DNA of 64,000 nucleotides from Labia minor (lineage: Eukaryota; Arthropoda; Insecta; Dermaptera; Spongiphoridae), in contig OY720346.1 of the NCBI GenBank assembly GCA_963082975.1, forward strand, positions 25,910,720 through 25,974,719, written 5' to 3'. Every line of letters begins with the position of its first letter. Position 1 is the stretch's first letter. Both the position numbers and the translations under genes were made by a program. The notes under the pieces were generated by a model that saw only the letters and a program-made list of their open reading frames with translations, searched no databases and was not told where the DNA came from. Below are positions 1 to 11,051 of this stretch, piece by piece.

Positions 1-99
1 TTGTATTTTTTTTCTTTTGTTTCTTGAGTTTTTTTAAAATTTATGTGAACGAGATCAGAGAGAGAATGAAGCGATTGGCGAGACAGGTTCTGATCAAAT

Positions 100-357
100 A
101 TGGGCTACAAAAGCACTAAGCGCCCAGAAAGAAGTCAAACCGGCGGGTGCGAAGCCCAAGCTATGGATGCTATAGAGACGGAAGGTGTGGTACTTGAAGA
201 CCGGCTAGAACGGAAGAAAAAATGAGACACAGACACCGGCGCCTTTAATAAATTGTATTATGGCTATTATAACACTAATCTCATAGACAATAGAAGAAAC
301 AACCCATTGAGAAAAACTATAATCGGCGAACTGGATGATCTTTTAAAATTCAAATAA
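100..357 (+). pseudogene. Unrecognised 85-codon reading frame with one in-frame TGA
   Basis: A reading frame starts at ATG 100 (MGYKSTKRPERSQ...), meets TGA at 223-225 and continues in the same frame to TAA at 355-357 (...GELDDLLKFK). The first 41 residues are charged and hydrophilic (ends EDRLERKKK). The second part (DTDTGAFNKLYYGYYN...) also has a balanced composition, unlike the Asn/Ile/Lys/Phe-rich chance ORFs elsewhere. The underlying DNA (about 60-240) is much richer in G+C than its surroundings. A stop at 91-93 closes the frame upstream, so 100 is the first usable Met, unless this is an exon whose start lies to the left of the window. I recognise no family. It could be a decayed gene or retroelement piece, an exon with a stop, or chance. 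Confidence 0.3.
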
Positions 358-1304
358 AAAAAAATGTCTTTAAATATAACAGGTAATAAATGAAAGAAGA
401 TTTCTCTTTATTAAATCACTTAAATGAACTTTTTCAATTCAATTTTTGAAGAAATTTAAAATATTTAGCATTTTTTACCTTTAAGATTCTGCAAATTTGT
501 TAATAAGTATTTCATTTAATCGATCTTTAGTATCTACAAGTTATAAAATTTAAATTAAATATAATGTGATAAATTTAAAACCGATAATATAAGCCCAAGG
601 GTATTTATTGTAGAGCGATTCCTGGTATATGGCTTAATTTAGACTAAAAGCCTAATACACTTTTCTGAATAATATTAAAACCATGATAACTACAAATATA
701 TTTCTGTAGTAAGGAACTTTAAAGTTCGGTTAAACTCAATTTTAGTTATATAACTTTTGATAATATTGATTATGTAATATTATAACCATTGTCCTGTGCT
801 CATTAGTTTACTAATTTATAGTATTTATTAATTTCAATAAAGAATAATTTAGTGGTAGAAGATTAATATTAATAATAAAATTTAATTTGAAAAGTTGACA
901 GATGATGTTTTTTGGCAAAATTATTCAAAAAATCAACAAAATGTTTATATATAATATAAATATTTATCAAAAAAAAAAAAAAAAAATTCCAGGAATTTCT
1001 TTTTTTATTTTTAATGTTTCATCTGCCTGCTTTGATTTAAATTAACTGTCTTGACATTTTAATAAATTTCTAGTATAAAAAGCTTAGAAGAAAAATTATT
1101 TTAAATTTAGGTAATTTTATTAAAAAAAAAACTAAAAAATTAAATAATAGTAATAAAATTAAAAATAAAATAATAAATAATCAAAAATTGGTATACCAAT
1201 TTATTGAAAATTGGTCTGGATAGGGAATGTTGGAAAAACGTGTTTATTGCTTTCAATTAAGCACTTCATAAAAATAATTAATATATAATTAAAAAAGTTG
1301 ACCT
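358..1304. other. A+T-rich noncoding stretch
   Basis: Only low-complexity A/T sequence with short homopolymer runs (a long A run near 970-986). No reading frame, TIR or RNA gene was recognised. Confidence 0.6.
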
Positions 1305-1931
1305 GTGGCCAGGTCCGAACCGACCGACGGTTTGAAGTAAATTAATTTCCAGCTACAGAAACAATTTCAAATAATTTTAATATATCTATTAATGTAATAA
1401 AAAACAGATATGGATACATAAATAATAAATATAAACATTTTTAATTATATTTTATTTATAATATATATGCTAGACCAGGCTGTGACGTCATGAATGGCTG
1501 GATGACGTCATATAATTTTAAATCAAGAAAAAAACTAATAAATATGATTTTTCTCGAGGATAAAACCAATACAAAGTGCATGATTCGTGGTGATATATAA
1601 AAAAATCTCCTCATGTGAAATTTGGTGTGAAAATAACCCTTCCCTTCCTATCGTCGATAGCTAATACTACCACTTCCGGTTTCCGGATTTGCACCAAAAG
1701 TTGATCAATTCATCCCACTGATGCATTAAGTAAATATACCAAATTTCACCAAAATCGGTTCAGCCGTTCAGGCTGTACACATCTATAAGGACGGACAGAT
1801 GGACATCATGCTAAAAATACTTTTTTCTGTTTAGAAAATGCATGATTCGTGGGGATATGTACCTAAAAATATCCACAGGTGAAATTTGGTGTGAAAACAA
1901 TACCTCCCTTACTATCGTCGGTCGGTAAAAA
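1305..1931 (-). repeat. TAC-A element, full-length copy 1
   Basis: Orientation is given from the TTTTTAC end, which lies here at the right (GGTCGGTAAAAA at about 1920-1931). The left end starts AAGTTGACC and holds two adjacent hairpins, GACCTGTGGCCAGGTC and AACCGACCGACGGTT. The 11-bp word ACCGACCGACG occurs inverted near both ends. Inside, in plus-strand order, are the paired TGACGTCA sites (1483-1490, 1503-1510), a first ~83-bp module (1578-1660), CACTTCCGGT (1671-1680), a short GGACGGACAGA core (about 1788-1805) and a second copy of the module (1839-1926). No coding capacity. The same order recurs at 15162, 20091, 52070, 53796 and 53901, which establishes a dispersed family. Subterminal inverted repeats plus a GTCY-type core resemble non-autonomous Helentron/DINE-1-like elements; that classification is inference. 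Confidence 0.85.
1483..1510. promoter_or_regulatory. Paired CRE-type palindromes inside TAC-A
   Basis: Two perfect TGACGTCA octamers at 1483-1490 and 1503-1510, 20 bp start to start, separated by a short spacer (TGAATGGCTGGA). TGACGTCA is the full consensus site of CREB/ATF bZIP factors. The pair recurs in other TAC-A copies, so it is a property of the repeat. Whether it binds anything is unknown. Confidence 0.45.
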
Positions 1932-3510
1932 TATACCATTTATTATAGTTTAATATGCTATTTAATATAATATAATATAAAGTGTGTCTTTTTAATCTAA
2001 AAACTAAACATCCGACTTCACCGATTTTGGTTTTTCTTACTTCTAAATTAATTTAGAAGCAATGATATTAGACTAATTTACCTGGTTTATTCTCTTAAAT
2101 AGCTAATATTCCAAACCCATTTAGAGTGTGTTTATATTAAAATAATCTTTTATTTTTATTTCAAAGATATTCCGATTAAATTAATGTTGTTATGAAAAAT
2201 TGAAATATGATAGATGAAGTGAAATGTGTTAGCACTTCAGTGGGAAAGGAAATGTTCTAATATATATAATAGATTAATGTATATTCTTAGATTATTTATC
2301 AACATTTCATTTTTAAACATAATTTTTCTCACGTGTTTCATTATTTTTTTTCTTTCATTGAATCTCGATCCTTCAATTTAATAATATATATTTCATTCCA
2401 TTTCAAGTAAATTATTTATTTATTTATTTAGATAGTCTTATGTTTCAATTTTTTTTCTCCCCAAATATGATTTATAAATTTAAAATTGAATTTTTCTAAT
2501 TTATAAAGATACAGTTGAATGTATTTTTTTTTAAAAAAAAAGATATCGCGTGTTCTCTCAATCGTGATTTAATAGCTCACATGTCGAATTTTTCTACAAG
2601 GTGGCAACTAATTTTCTTCGTACTTCCCTTCCCCCAATTTTCGCCCCGCATGTTCCGCTACATTAAAGAAGTTTGTCAGGTAATCATTTAGTATTTTTTT
2701 TTTAAAGTATTTTTATATATTAAAAAGGAAATGAATTTAGGTGTGGTGATCAAAATCGAATCAACATCATCTTATATTTAAGAGAAGAAATATTAATTAA
2801 TACCGAGAGAGAAAGAGAGAGAGATGATAAAAAGAAGATGCCTTCGTTTAAAAAAAAAGTCATTAAGATCTCTTTATACAAATTATAAATTAAAAGTTTT
2901 TAATTAGAAATAAATGAGTGGATGCTGCATATACAACTTCCAGCAGGTCTGATTTAATATACTAAAATAAAAACAACTTCTAATTAAAATGTCTAGTTAT
3001 TTTTTATATTTTATTTTCGATTTTAATTTTTACGATTCATTAAACGTAGAAATATTTTTAAAAAAATATTATGAACTTTTTTTTTAATAAACTGTGACGA
3101 TAATATAAAAATCTTCTAAATTTTGGATTGGAATTTTTTAAAATTATTCAATAAATATAATAAAATAAATAAAAATGTTTAATTATTATAATGATTATAA
3201 TTATGATTATTACTATATTATGTCCTAATATTATTAGTTAATTACATGTTGTTTTTTCATTTTTATAATTATAAAAATACATATTTATTTATAAAATATT
3301 TTGGAAAAAGTAATCATTAAATTAAAAAGAAAATTAGTAAGTAAAAATAAAAATACAAACAGTCGCATGTCACATTAACTTAACTACCCCAATAAACACT
3401 TGTGGGATTTGGTAATATAATAATTATTAGGAATTTATCTTTAATCAATATTAAAGCACAGTAAACACATTCCTTCAACTATTCTTATCCTAAGCTACAT
3501 CTATCCAATA
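1932..3510. other. A+T-rich noncoding stretch with one mixed-composition patch
   Basis: Mostly low-complexity sequence, with (GA)-rich sequence near 2803-2824. A patch at about 2570-2690 is less A+T-rich (includes CCCCCAATTTTCGCCCCGC). I could assign nothing to it. Confidence 0.5.
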
Positions 3511-3640
3511 CCTAACTCCTTCCTCATACATCCTACCCAAGGACACCGCCTATCAATTCGGTTATATTAATTAGGTACCCTATGATCAGTAGAACGGGTC
3601 CTATCAACTTTTACCTTGATTGACTTGATCGGAAACGCTA
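3511..3640 (-). repeat. SINE, 3' portion of an interrupted copy
   Basis: Matches the 3' part of the minus-strand SINE at 22571-22853: the sequence around TCCTACCCAAGGACACCGCC and then CCTATGATCAGTAGAACGGG and CTTGATCGGAAACGCTAC follow the same order with scattered substitutions. The remaining part of the copy lies at 4139-4233, beyond a ~500-bp insertion. No coding function. Confidence 0.7.
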
Positions 3641-4138
3641 CTTTTTATACACTTTTACTTAACTCACTCTGTCCGGTTGTACGCGGGTTGTCCGCGGCAT
3701 TTTATAATCGATATTTCAACAACTTCCCGTCATTCAATCAACTTGAAATTTTGCATACGCGCTTGCTCCTGCTAATAATACACGATTGAAAAATCCACTG
3801 AATTATTTATCTATTAGTGGTAATTAATTAACTAAACTTTCATATGCGGAATATGGAATAGTTCACTATTTCAATCATAGATGGCGATAGCAGTTCTAGA
3901 GGCGCTGAATACGACTAAAAAGTATAAAATAAATTTAAGTAAAAAGAAATATTTTTAAAAAATACACTTTACTTAAAATTGCACTAAAAAGTAAAAAATA
4001 AAATCACTTTAAAATGTATGCGCTCAAATTATAATAAGACCGTAAAACATTTAACACCGTAAAACATTTGCTTCCATTTGGTGTTATTATAAATTGAGCG
4101 CATACACTTTAAAGTGATTTTACTTAAATTTTTATGAA
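3641..4138. mobile_element. Insertion carrying a long hairpin, splitting a SINE
   Basis: The SINE sequence stops near 3640 and resumes at 4139, so this block was probably inserted into it. Its right half holds a near-perfect inverted repeat: AAAATCACTTTAAAATGTAT at about 4002 pairs with the complement of a segment ending near 4126, with loop sequence containing two copies of CCGTAAAACATTT. The left part has GC-richer pieces (TGTACGCGGGTTGTCCGCGG). No transposase is visible. It resembles a foldback or MITE-type element of unknown family; the exact ends are uncertain. Confidence 0.5.
4002..4126. repeat. Inverted repeat (hairpin arms ~36 bp)
   Basis: The arm at about 4002-4037 (through TGTATGCGCTCAAATTATAA) is the reverse complement of the arm at about 4087-4126 (TTATAAATTGAGCGCATACA...) apart from a few mismatches. 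The loop is about 50 bp. Confidence 0.75.
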
Positions 4139-4233
4139 ATAGCTTCCCAATTTTGACCCCTGAGGCTGTCCCATAGACCCAAACTATAGAAAGTACGTTG
4201 TCAGGCCCGGGTCCATGTGAGAATGTTGGTTAA
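4139..4233 (-). repeat. SINE, 5' (tRNA-like) portion of the interrupted copy
   Basis: Contains CTGAGGCTGTCCCATAGACC and AGGCCCGGGTCCATGTGAGA, matching in order the middle and tRNA-like head of the SINE at 22571-22853. The B-box region is decayed. Together with 3511-3640 it makes one SINE copy read on the minus strand. Confidence 0.6.
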
Positions 4234-5213
4234 TACAGTTAAGTTTTCTTTTTAGTTTAAAAAAGTATCGTTATTAGCCAATTTGTGATACATAAATTTT
4301 TTTTATCCCATAACATAACAAAAAAAATAGTTTACAATAATTTTTCCACTCAATTGGTGACTCATGGTCGTAATTAGTATACATTTACATTTTTATTTTT
4401 AGATTGTCTTACATTATTTACATTATACTTATTTTGAAATAATTTTTATTTGACTTACTGACTAGGATAAAAATATATATATATTAAAAACTAGTCTATT
4501 TGGTTAAGACAGTCAACCAACACATTATGAAGCGTCTTCTACCTACTTCCAATTCTCTTAAATTTACTTTTATATTGTTTAGCCGTCGATCCTTTCCCAA
4601 TTATGTAAATATTTAATAAAAATATAATATTTAATCTTGCTAACATATTTGCATAAATTTATATAAAGTCATTGAGACACAATTTTATAATAGACTCATG
4701 AACTGCATTTTTTTTTTCAATGTGGTATTTTTCAGGTTAAATTAAATTTTGGCTATAATATATTTGTTCGATCGTAAGTTGTATAGAAGAGCTTGAAACA
4801 TAACAACTAATCTTGTTGTTAAACTGTAATGGAGTTGTCTTCATTTAGTCTTTGTTATTTATTTGGTTGTCCTGTTGGTTAGTCAACCCATGTTGTTGTC
4901 TCACCACCACTCATTGATGTTTTTGTGGGTGTTGGTCAATAACATCGACCGATTTTGGTGATCAGCCAAAATACACCTCTCTCTTTTTTTATTCTCTCTC
5001 TCCTACCTCTCCTCAATCCTTTGGAAATAGATTTCATTTATGAATTATTTGATTTAAGAACATGAGACATTGGAAGAGTGAGACGCGGGGGTCATGAATT
5101 ATGTGCTACGATGTTCATGTCTAACTTATAGATATTAATAACACGAATAAAAATTGTATTTATTTTTTTGAGTCTGATAAATCATAACTGTGAAATTAGG
5201 AACAAATGAATAA

Positions 5214-5233
5214 AGAGAGAGAGAGAGAGAGAG
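5214..5233. repeat. (GA)n microsatellite
   Basis: About ten uninterrupted GA units. Confidence 0.95.
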
Positions 5234-5294
5234 GCTATGACGAAATTCTAAACAGGGACACTATAATCGGCTGATTTTCATTTTCATTTGCTTG

Positions 5295-5322
<28 letters not shown>
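5295..5322. repeat. (AT)n microsatellite
   Basis: About fourteen AT units. A shorter TA tract lies at about 6189-6208. Confidence 0.95.
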
Positions 5323-5325
<3 letters not shown>

Positions 5326-7577
5326 ATTAAATTGAAATAAGATAAATTTTGAGATTGTAAATTCCTATTCATAATTTATTTTTCTTCAGATCTCGTATTT
5401 TTCTTACATAAGAATCAAATATAGATGTAGAAAAAAATTGCAATCTATTAATAAATAAAAATCGATAAAAAAAGAAAAATAAACGATTCGTGTATTAAAT
5501 TGAAAGTGGGATGTTGGGAACTGTTATCAATTTGTTGTTGTTGTTATTTTATTTTTTTTTTGTTTATGTATAATCTAATTCATTTAAAATGAAAATGAAA
5601 CGTGAAGTGGAATTATAAATTAAATGTAATGAATTGCAAATGGAGTTTAAGAAATTTGAATTTTAGAATGATTACCAATCGAATATTGCATGTAGGTGGA
5701 ATTTATAACTATCAATTTAGTTATTTTTTTGTGTATTAAATATAAATAAATAGATACGTTTATACGTATATATATATTCATTATATTACTTTCTCTGACT
5801 TTTTTGTAAGTGTATGTAGTATCTAATATTTAGGTATTTATTGATGATTTCCCCTTCTTTTAAAATTAAAGATTTAGTCGGAAAAATATAATTATAAAAA
5901 TAAAAATAATTTATAAAATAACTTTCTAATGATAAAATACTTGAGATAGATATGAAGGGAGATATATGAAAAGTTTTTTGGATATAAAATAATAAAATCA
6001 TATAAAAAATTAATTTATAACGTAAAATATTCAAAAGAAATAATTTAATTAATTTTCTATAACTCTGTTTGAAGTACATTATTTATTTAACCTGTTAATC
6101 GAATCTAAAATTTCAACCTGTTGTGAAAACTTTGTAATTATTATCATTAAAAATTTTAATAATACTTATTAAATATATCTCTCCCTCTATATATATATAT
6201 ATATATATTCATAAATAAATCTACATATACCTATATTTTATTTAAATTTGATTAAGAAAAATATGATTTGAATAGTGTTTGTTTTCTAAAGATAGTCATC
6301 TTAACATTATCAGAGATTCAACTATTTATTTAATAAAAAACAAAAAAACAAAAACAAGAACAAAAAATTGAATAACAAATTATTTAATTATTATTATAAT
6401 TTCATTGTGGTTGAAATGGTTGAATTAAGAAAAAAAAATAAAAAAACCACGGATAATTCTTGCATAACAAATAGGAGAAAGATTTCTTTAGAATGATAAA
6501 AGAAAATAATATTTATGGTTAATTCATAATTTTTTTTTTTTTTTTATTTCTAAAAAGAAATTAATAATATTTAACTAGATAGTACTGATATTTAATTATT
6601 AATTTTTATGATGATTAATGTTGAAATGTATTTAACAAGAAAAAAAAAGTAAAATAAAATCAAACAAATAAATTAATACTAAAGCATCTGAAGATATGGC
6701 CTTGCTGATAAAAATGCATAAAAATATAATAAATGTGATGATTTTAATCAACACGACAAATAAAAGAAAACAACAAAACACAACCACTATCAAACACAAA
6801 GCAAGTTGAATTAAATTGAAATTTATCTTGCTTAAATAAGACTTGTTTGGGGTGAGAAACCAACTCGTACCAGGCAGATAAGATCATTAATTTATACTTT
6901 TTTCATAACTCTATAACAGATAGATAGATATATGAATGATGAAGAGGCAACGGTAGATAATGAACTCAACAACAAAAGTGACTTAAATAAAGAGAAAAAT
7001 GTTTATTAATAATAACCAAAGTTTCATACCTAATTGAACAAATTTAAATGTAATTTATAAAAAAAAAATATCTCAATAGTGAATTTATCGTGATATTAAT
7101 TATTTCTATCTGATTAAATTATAAAAATTTGAATATAATTTAAAAAGAAGTAATTCAAAAGAAATAAAATCTTAATATTTCAAATAATTTTGTATCACAT
7201 TTATCAAAAGAGTTTGTTTAAAATCGTTAGTGCTGTTTAAAATCACTGATATAAATGATCCTTATGATTTGTCGATTTGCTCAAAAATTTTGATGTTACA
7301 TCCCAAGCAAATACATTAGTGTTGAAAACTTGGAACCAGAATTTTTCAATACTTTGTCTTATTTTACATATATATGAATAAAAGTAGATGAAAACTGTCA
7401 CATTTGTGAAGCAACACTTGCCGAGATGGATATTTGTGCTTCCATAGGCATAACTGCGAATTATTAAGACCAAGGATGAACAAATTTTATAAATTTATTA
7501 TCGATTTTTTACAAAACATTAATAAAAAACCAAAAGAAGTAAAAGCTACATTTTCAATGCATATTTTAGAAAGAAAA

Positions 7578-8176
7578 AATCTGGAGTGTCTCCACTCGAC
7601 TATCTCGCAAATTTGAATTGGATTAAATAACATATATTAATTTAAATTAAATTAAATTAATTAAATTATAAATTAAGATTAATAAATAATATTTATTAAA
7701 CCAGCGTTTGTTTGGCTCTTTGTTGATGGCACCACGTCACTTGTTGGTGCGTGAGATTTGCAGTGTTAAAAAATTAATTCTGGTACTTTCAGCGATTCAA
7801 TCAAGCTGAAATTCTATATATAGTAGTTTTATACAATTTTTAATCATATGAAAAATTATCAAACATATATCTTTATTTTTACGGTCACTTTAGAGGGAAA
7901 AAAATCAAAACGTTGTAGGTAATGACCCTATTCCGGTTGAGCTACATTTCTCAAAAGTTGATAGAAAACTATGAATTTTAAATAATGCCCATGTACCACA
8001 TTTCATCATTCTAGCTCAACGTCTTTGCGTAATCTTGTCTACATACACACATACACACTCCCAGACATTTTTCTTAGTGAAAATGATTCAGGAACCTTCA
8101 AAACGTATAAAAACATCAAAATCTCAACATCGAAAATTTTCGTGATCGCAATACTATTTCTAACGAGATAGTAAAA
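7578..8176 (-). repeat. TAC-B element, most complete copy
   Basis: The right end reads, on the minus strand, TTTTTTACTATCTCGTTAGA and then GTATTGCGATCACG. The left end carries GACTATCTCGCAA, so ACTATCTCG is inverted near both termini. Plus-strand order: left end; an A+T spacer; CAGCGTTTGTTTGGCTCTTT; GATTCAATCAAGCTGAAATT; CCGGTTGAGC; a TTTCATCATTCTAGCT motif; a CATACACACATACACAC core; then the hairpin end. Copies at 56905-57365 and 63236-63607 share the order. The hairpin-proximal part is recognisably related to TAC-C (shared ...CCTGAGTC...). No coding capacity. Confidence 0.75.
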
Positions 8177-10478
8177 AATTAATGACCAATATATTCGCAA
8201 AAAGGATCTCTTAAATAGAAGAGAACCAAAAAATACTTTTTTTTTAAATTAAATTTTCTTCTGAAGATATATTTTTATTCCATATTTAAAAGTACATACA
8301 TTTATTCAAATATATATATATATAATCTGATTGACATTTCAACATAATCAACTTGTTAAACGTATCCTGGATCAAAGATTGATAATGTCTTCTGATTGAT
8401 TTTGCATATTTATGTAGGTGGATATCTGATCAAGAAAAAAGTATAATAACAAATCTAAGACAAAAAAATAACAAAGGGCTAAACGGAAATTAAACTGAAA
8501 TAAAATTTATTAGACAAAGAATAGAAAAAAAAATAAATCTATTTATCTATCAAATAGTTAAACTCAAGGATTATAAATTATATTTATAATAAAAAAAAAA
8601 AAAAGAAAAAATTTTTACATAATTTGATTATGCAGGAATGTGATTCACTGTTCACTTAGATGGTATGCAATTTTCTTTCTAGATTAAAATAAAACTGATA
8701 TCTTTTTCAAGATAATTATATGCATATTGGATCGATATTTTTTATCGTTATTTCTTAATTAAATAGAAATTCAAGGAATTATTCATGTATTAAGAATAAT
8801 TGAGGAGAAAGAAAATGCTTGGAAAAGATATTGCTATGAGATTAAGAATAGCATATACTCTATATTTACTATCCGGAGGGTGGTATTAGAAAACAAATGA
8901 GGTCGTTGATAGTTGGAATCAATCAATAATTTACATCCTCAAGGCAGGATATCATCTTCTCACCAATCGGTGATGTCTAATATCGATTTTATATTGTGGA
9001 ATGAAATTAATAGCTATTATTTTTTTTATATGTAAAAATTAAAATGTTAAATTAGATGAATATTATGTTAAATTTTTAAATAAGATCAACATACTTGTTC
9101 CTATAATAACTCCTAATCAATTTCAAGAAAATGTATAAATAATACTAGAAATGCACCTATTCCCGGACCTTCAGGATTACATTAATTTGAATAGGTCTAA
9201 CATTAATATTGAAATTATTTCAGTAACGCATTTTTAAACTAAATATAACAAAAGTACAAATATTAATATACCTTATTTTTTACTTATATTTTTTTATTTT
9301 ATAAGAAATATGAATTAAATTCGAAAGCAGTAGACCGAACTTGACCAGGATTCACAAAAATATGATAATATATTATTAGTTTCAAATATTTTATAATATT
9401 GAAGAAATATGTAAACTAGTTACAATGAAATAGAATTTGTTTGAAAATTAAAAAAATACAAAAATGACTCTCCTTTGAAAGTTTATTTTCAACCCTTTTA
9501 TTAATTTTTATATATTTTGGTTTCATCCCTTGTTTAATTTAATTTTAATTTTGTTTACTCTTTGTATTATAATATAATTAGCCAAAATTGTAATATCTAG
9601 ATATTCCAAATTTTTTATAATTATAATTTTTTTTCTAATTAATCACATAATTGAAATATATAAATATTTCTATAATCATTTCAACGCTCATACCTTTGAA
9701 TGCACAGCATGATTTTTCTCTATTTTAATTTATAATTAAACGGGGCACGATCTCTTTGAGTTTAACGTCATTTGGTTTTGGGATACTTCATTGGTTATAT
9801 AGTTAAAATTGCAAAATTTTGAAAAAATAATCCTATCATAAAATAAGTGAGTGAAACATCTAATTTTTGGAATTTAGATCGGCTATGAAAATCAATTTTT
9901 TTTTATAGATTATGAGTTTATTAGAAAGATTGGATATTTTCATTTAGGATAAAAAACACTTAAGTACCGCTCAGCCCAATTTGGAATTTTGTTACTCATT
10001 ATGGATGTACATAGACTACATATGTGTAGATTAAGGAAAACTGCTGCATTACAACTTTCTCAAATAAACGATTTATTTCTTATAGCGTGTTATTATTAAC
10101 CCCTATAAATGAAAATGTGCAATCTTTCTAATAAACTCCTAATTTGAAAAAAATATAAAATATTTATTTTCTTTATTTGAATATCCGATCAAAGAGAATG
10201 AATCATCATTGATAGAACTTTTAAAATCGTCTTAAAAGCTATTTTCAGTGGAAACAATAGTTAAATGAATAAGAATGACAAAAATGTGTACTGATGTGAT
10301 AAAAGCCCATGGTAGATAAATATATTGATGAAAATAAACTATAACTGTGTCTAAGCAGAAACAAAAATTTCCCATAAAAAGTTAATTTTCTTTACATAAT
10401 TTTTTATCTTTTCCTTTGTACTTTTTGAAAACTACATTTTCTTTTAATATAGAAGAAAAAAAATATGTTTAGTAAATA
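8177..10478. other. A+T-rich noncoding stretch
   Basis: Low-complexity DNA with TA and poly-A tracts (for example about 8313-8324 and 8589-8603). A short mixed patch at about 8930-8995 contains the palindrome-like ACCAATCGGTGATG. No gene or element assigned. Confidence 0.5.
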
Positions 10479-11051
10479 TTAGGTCGAGTCATAAATAACT
10501 TCCGCCTAAGTAGTGTGCTTCTTTTGGTATTGTTTGTACACAATGAGATTCCCCTTGATAAGGGATTTTTGTTTTCGCTTAGCAAGTATAAACTGGTCAG
10601 TCTCTAGACAACCTCGTTTCGGTGCGCACGTAAATATTTTTTTATTTATACCTTTAAAATGGATAATCAAAAAATACACTTTCGACATGTGATGCTTTGG
10701 GAATTTAAACAAGGCAATAGTGCTACAGCTACGGCTCGAAAACTTTGCAGTGTATATGGTGAAGGAGTGATAACTGATCGGGCAGTAAGAAATTGGTTTG
10801 TAAAATTCCGTTCTGGAGACATGACCTTAAAAGACGAGCCAAGGATGGGTCGTCCTTCTGACTTTGATGACGATGTTTTGAAGTCAGTTTTGGAAGAAAA
10901 TCCACGCCAGTCAACTAGAGAGTTATCACAGAAGCTCAATACATCCCAATCAACTGTTAGAATACATTTTAGATTAATTTTTATTTGTTTTTGTGTTATC
11001 GAAAAATAAATGTATGAATAACAAACGGAAGTTATTTATGACTCGACCTAA
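10479..11051 (+). mobile_element. Mariner deletion derivative with intact TIRs
   Basis: The left terminus TTAGGTCGAGTCATAAATAA starts at 10479 and is mirrored exactly at 11026-11051, giving TIRs of about 26 bp. TA dinucleotides at 10477-10478 and 11052-11053 fit the mariner target duplication. The element is 573 bp against about 1.3 kb for a complete mariner. It keeps the transposase start and DNA-binding region but lacks the catalytic part. Perfect TIR identity suggests a fairly young copy that a full-length relative could mobilise in trans. Confidence 0.9.
10659..11009 (+). pseudogene. Mariner transposase N-terminal DNA-binding region, truncated
   Basis: A 116-codon frame starts at ATG 10659 (MDNQKIHFRHVML...). 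Residues ~8-50 are the first helix-turn-helix, with the family signature WFVKFRSGD near residue 48. KDEPRMGRPSDFDDD (about 58-72) is the GRP-type linker, and residues ~73-105 (EENPRQSTRELSQKLNTSQS) are the second helix-turn-helix. After STVRIHF (about 105) the sequence changes to an unrelated tail (RLIFICFCVIEK) at the deletion junction. The family's full protein is about 345 residues, so all three catalytic Asp residues of the DD34D domain are missing. There is no frameshift or stop in the retained part. The start follows the element's left TIR by about 155 bp, as in complete mariners. If translated it could bind TIRs without cutting; that is inference. Confidence 0.85.

Larger units (their letters stand above)
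4234..7577. other. A+T-rich noncoding stretch with simple repeats
   Basis: No gene recognised. A GTTG/TTGTTG-rich, slightly less A+T-rich patch spans about 4790-5000. The ORF-like stretches on both strands at 7243-7616 are composition-driven and match nothing I recognise. Confidence 0.5.

Noticed and set aside
5786-6079. 97-codon minus-strand frame
   Set aside because: Almost entirely Ile, Phe, Tyr, Lys, Asn and Ser, as expected by chance from A+T-rich DNA, with no motif.
7243-7616. Overlapping frames on both strands with slightly protein-like composition
   Set aside because: No recognisable domain, no TIR or tail, and the end of the plus-strand frame runs into the TAC-B terminus.
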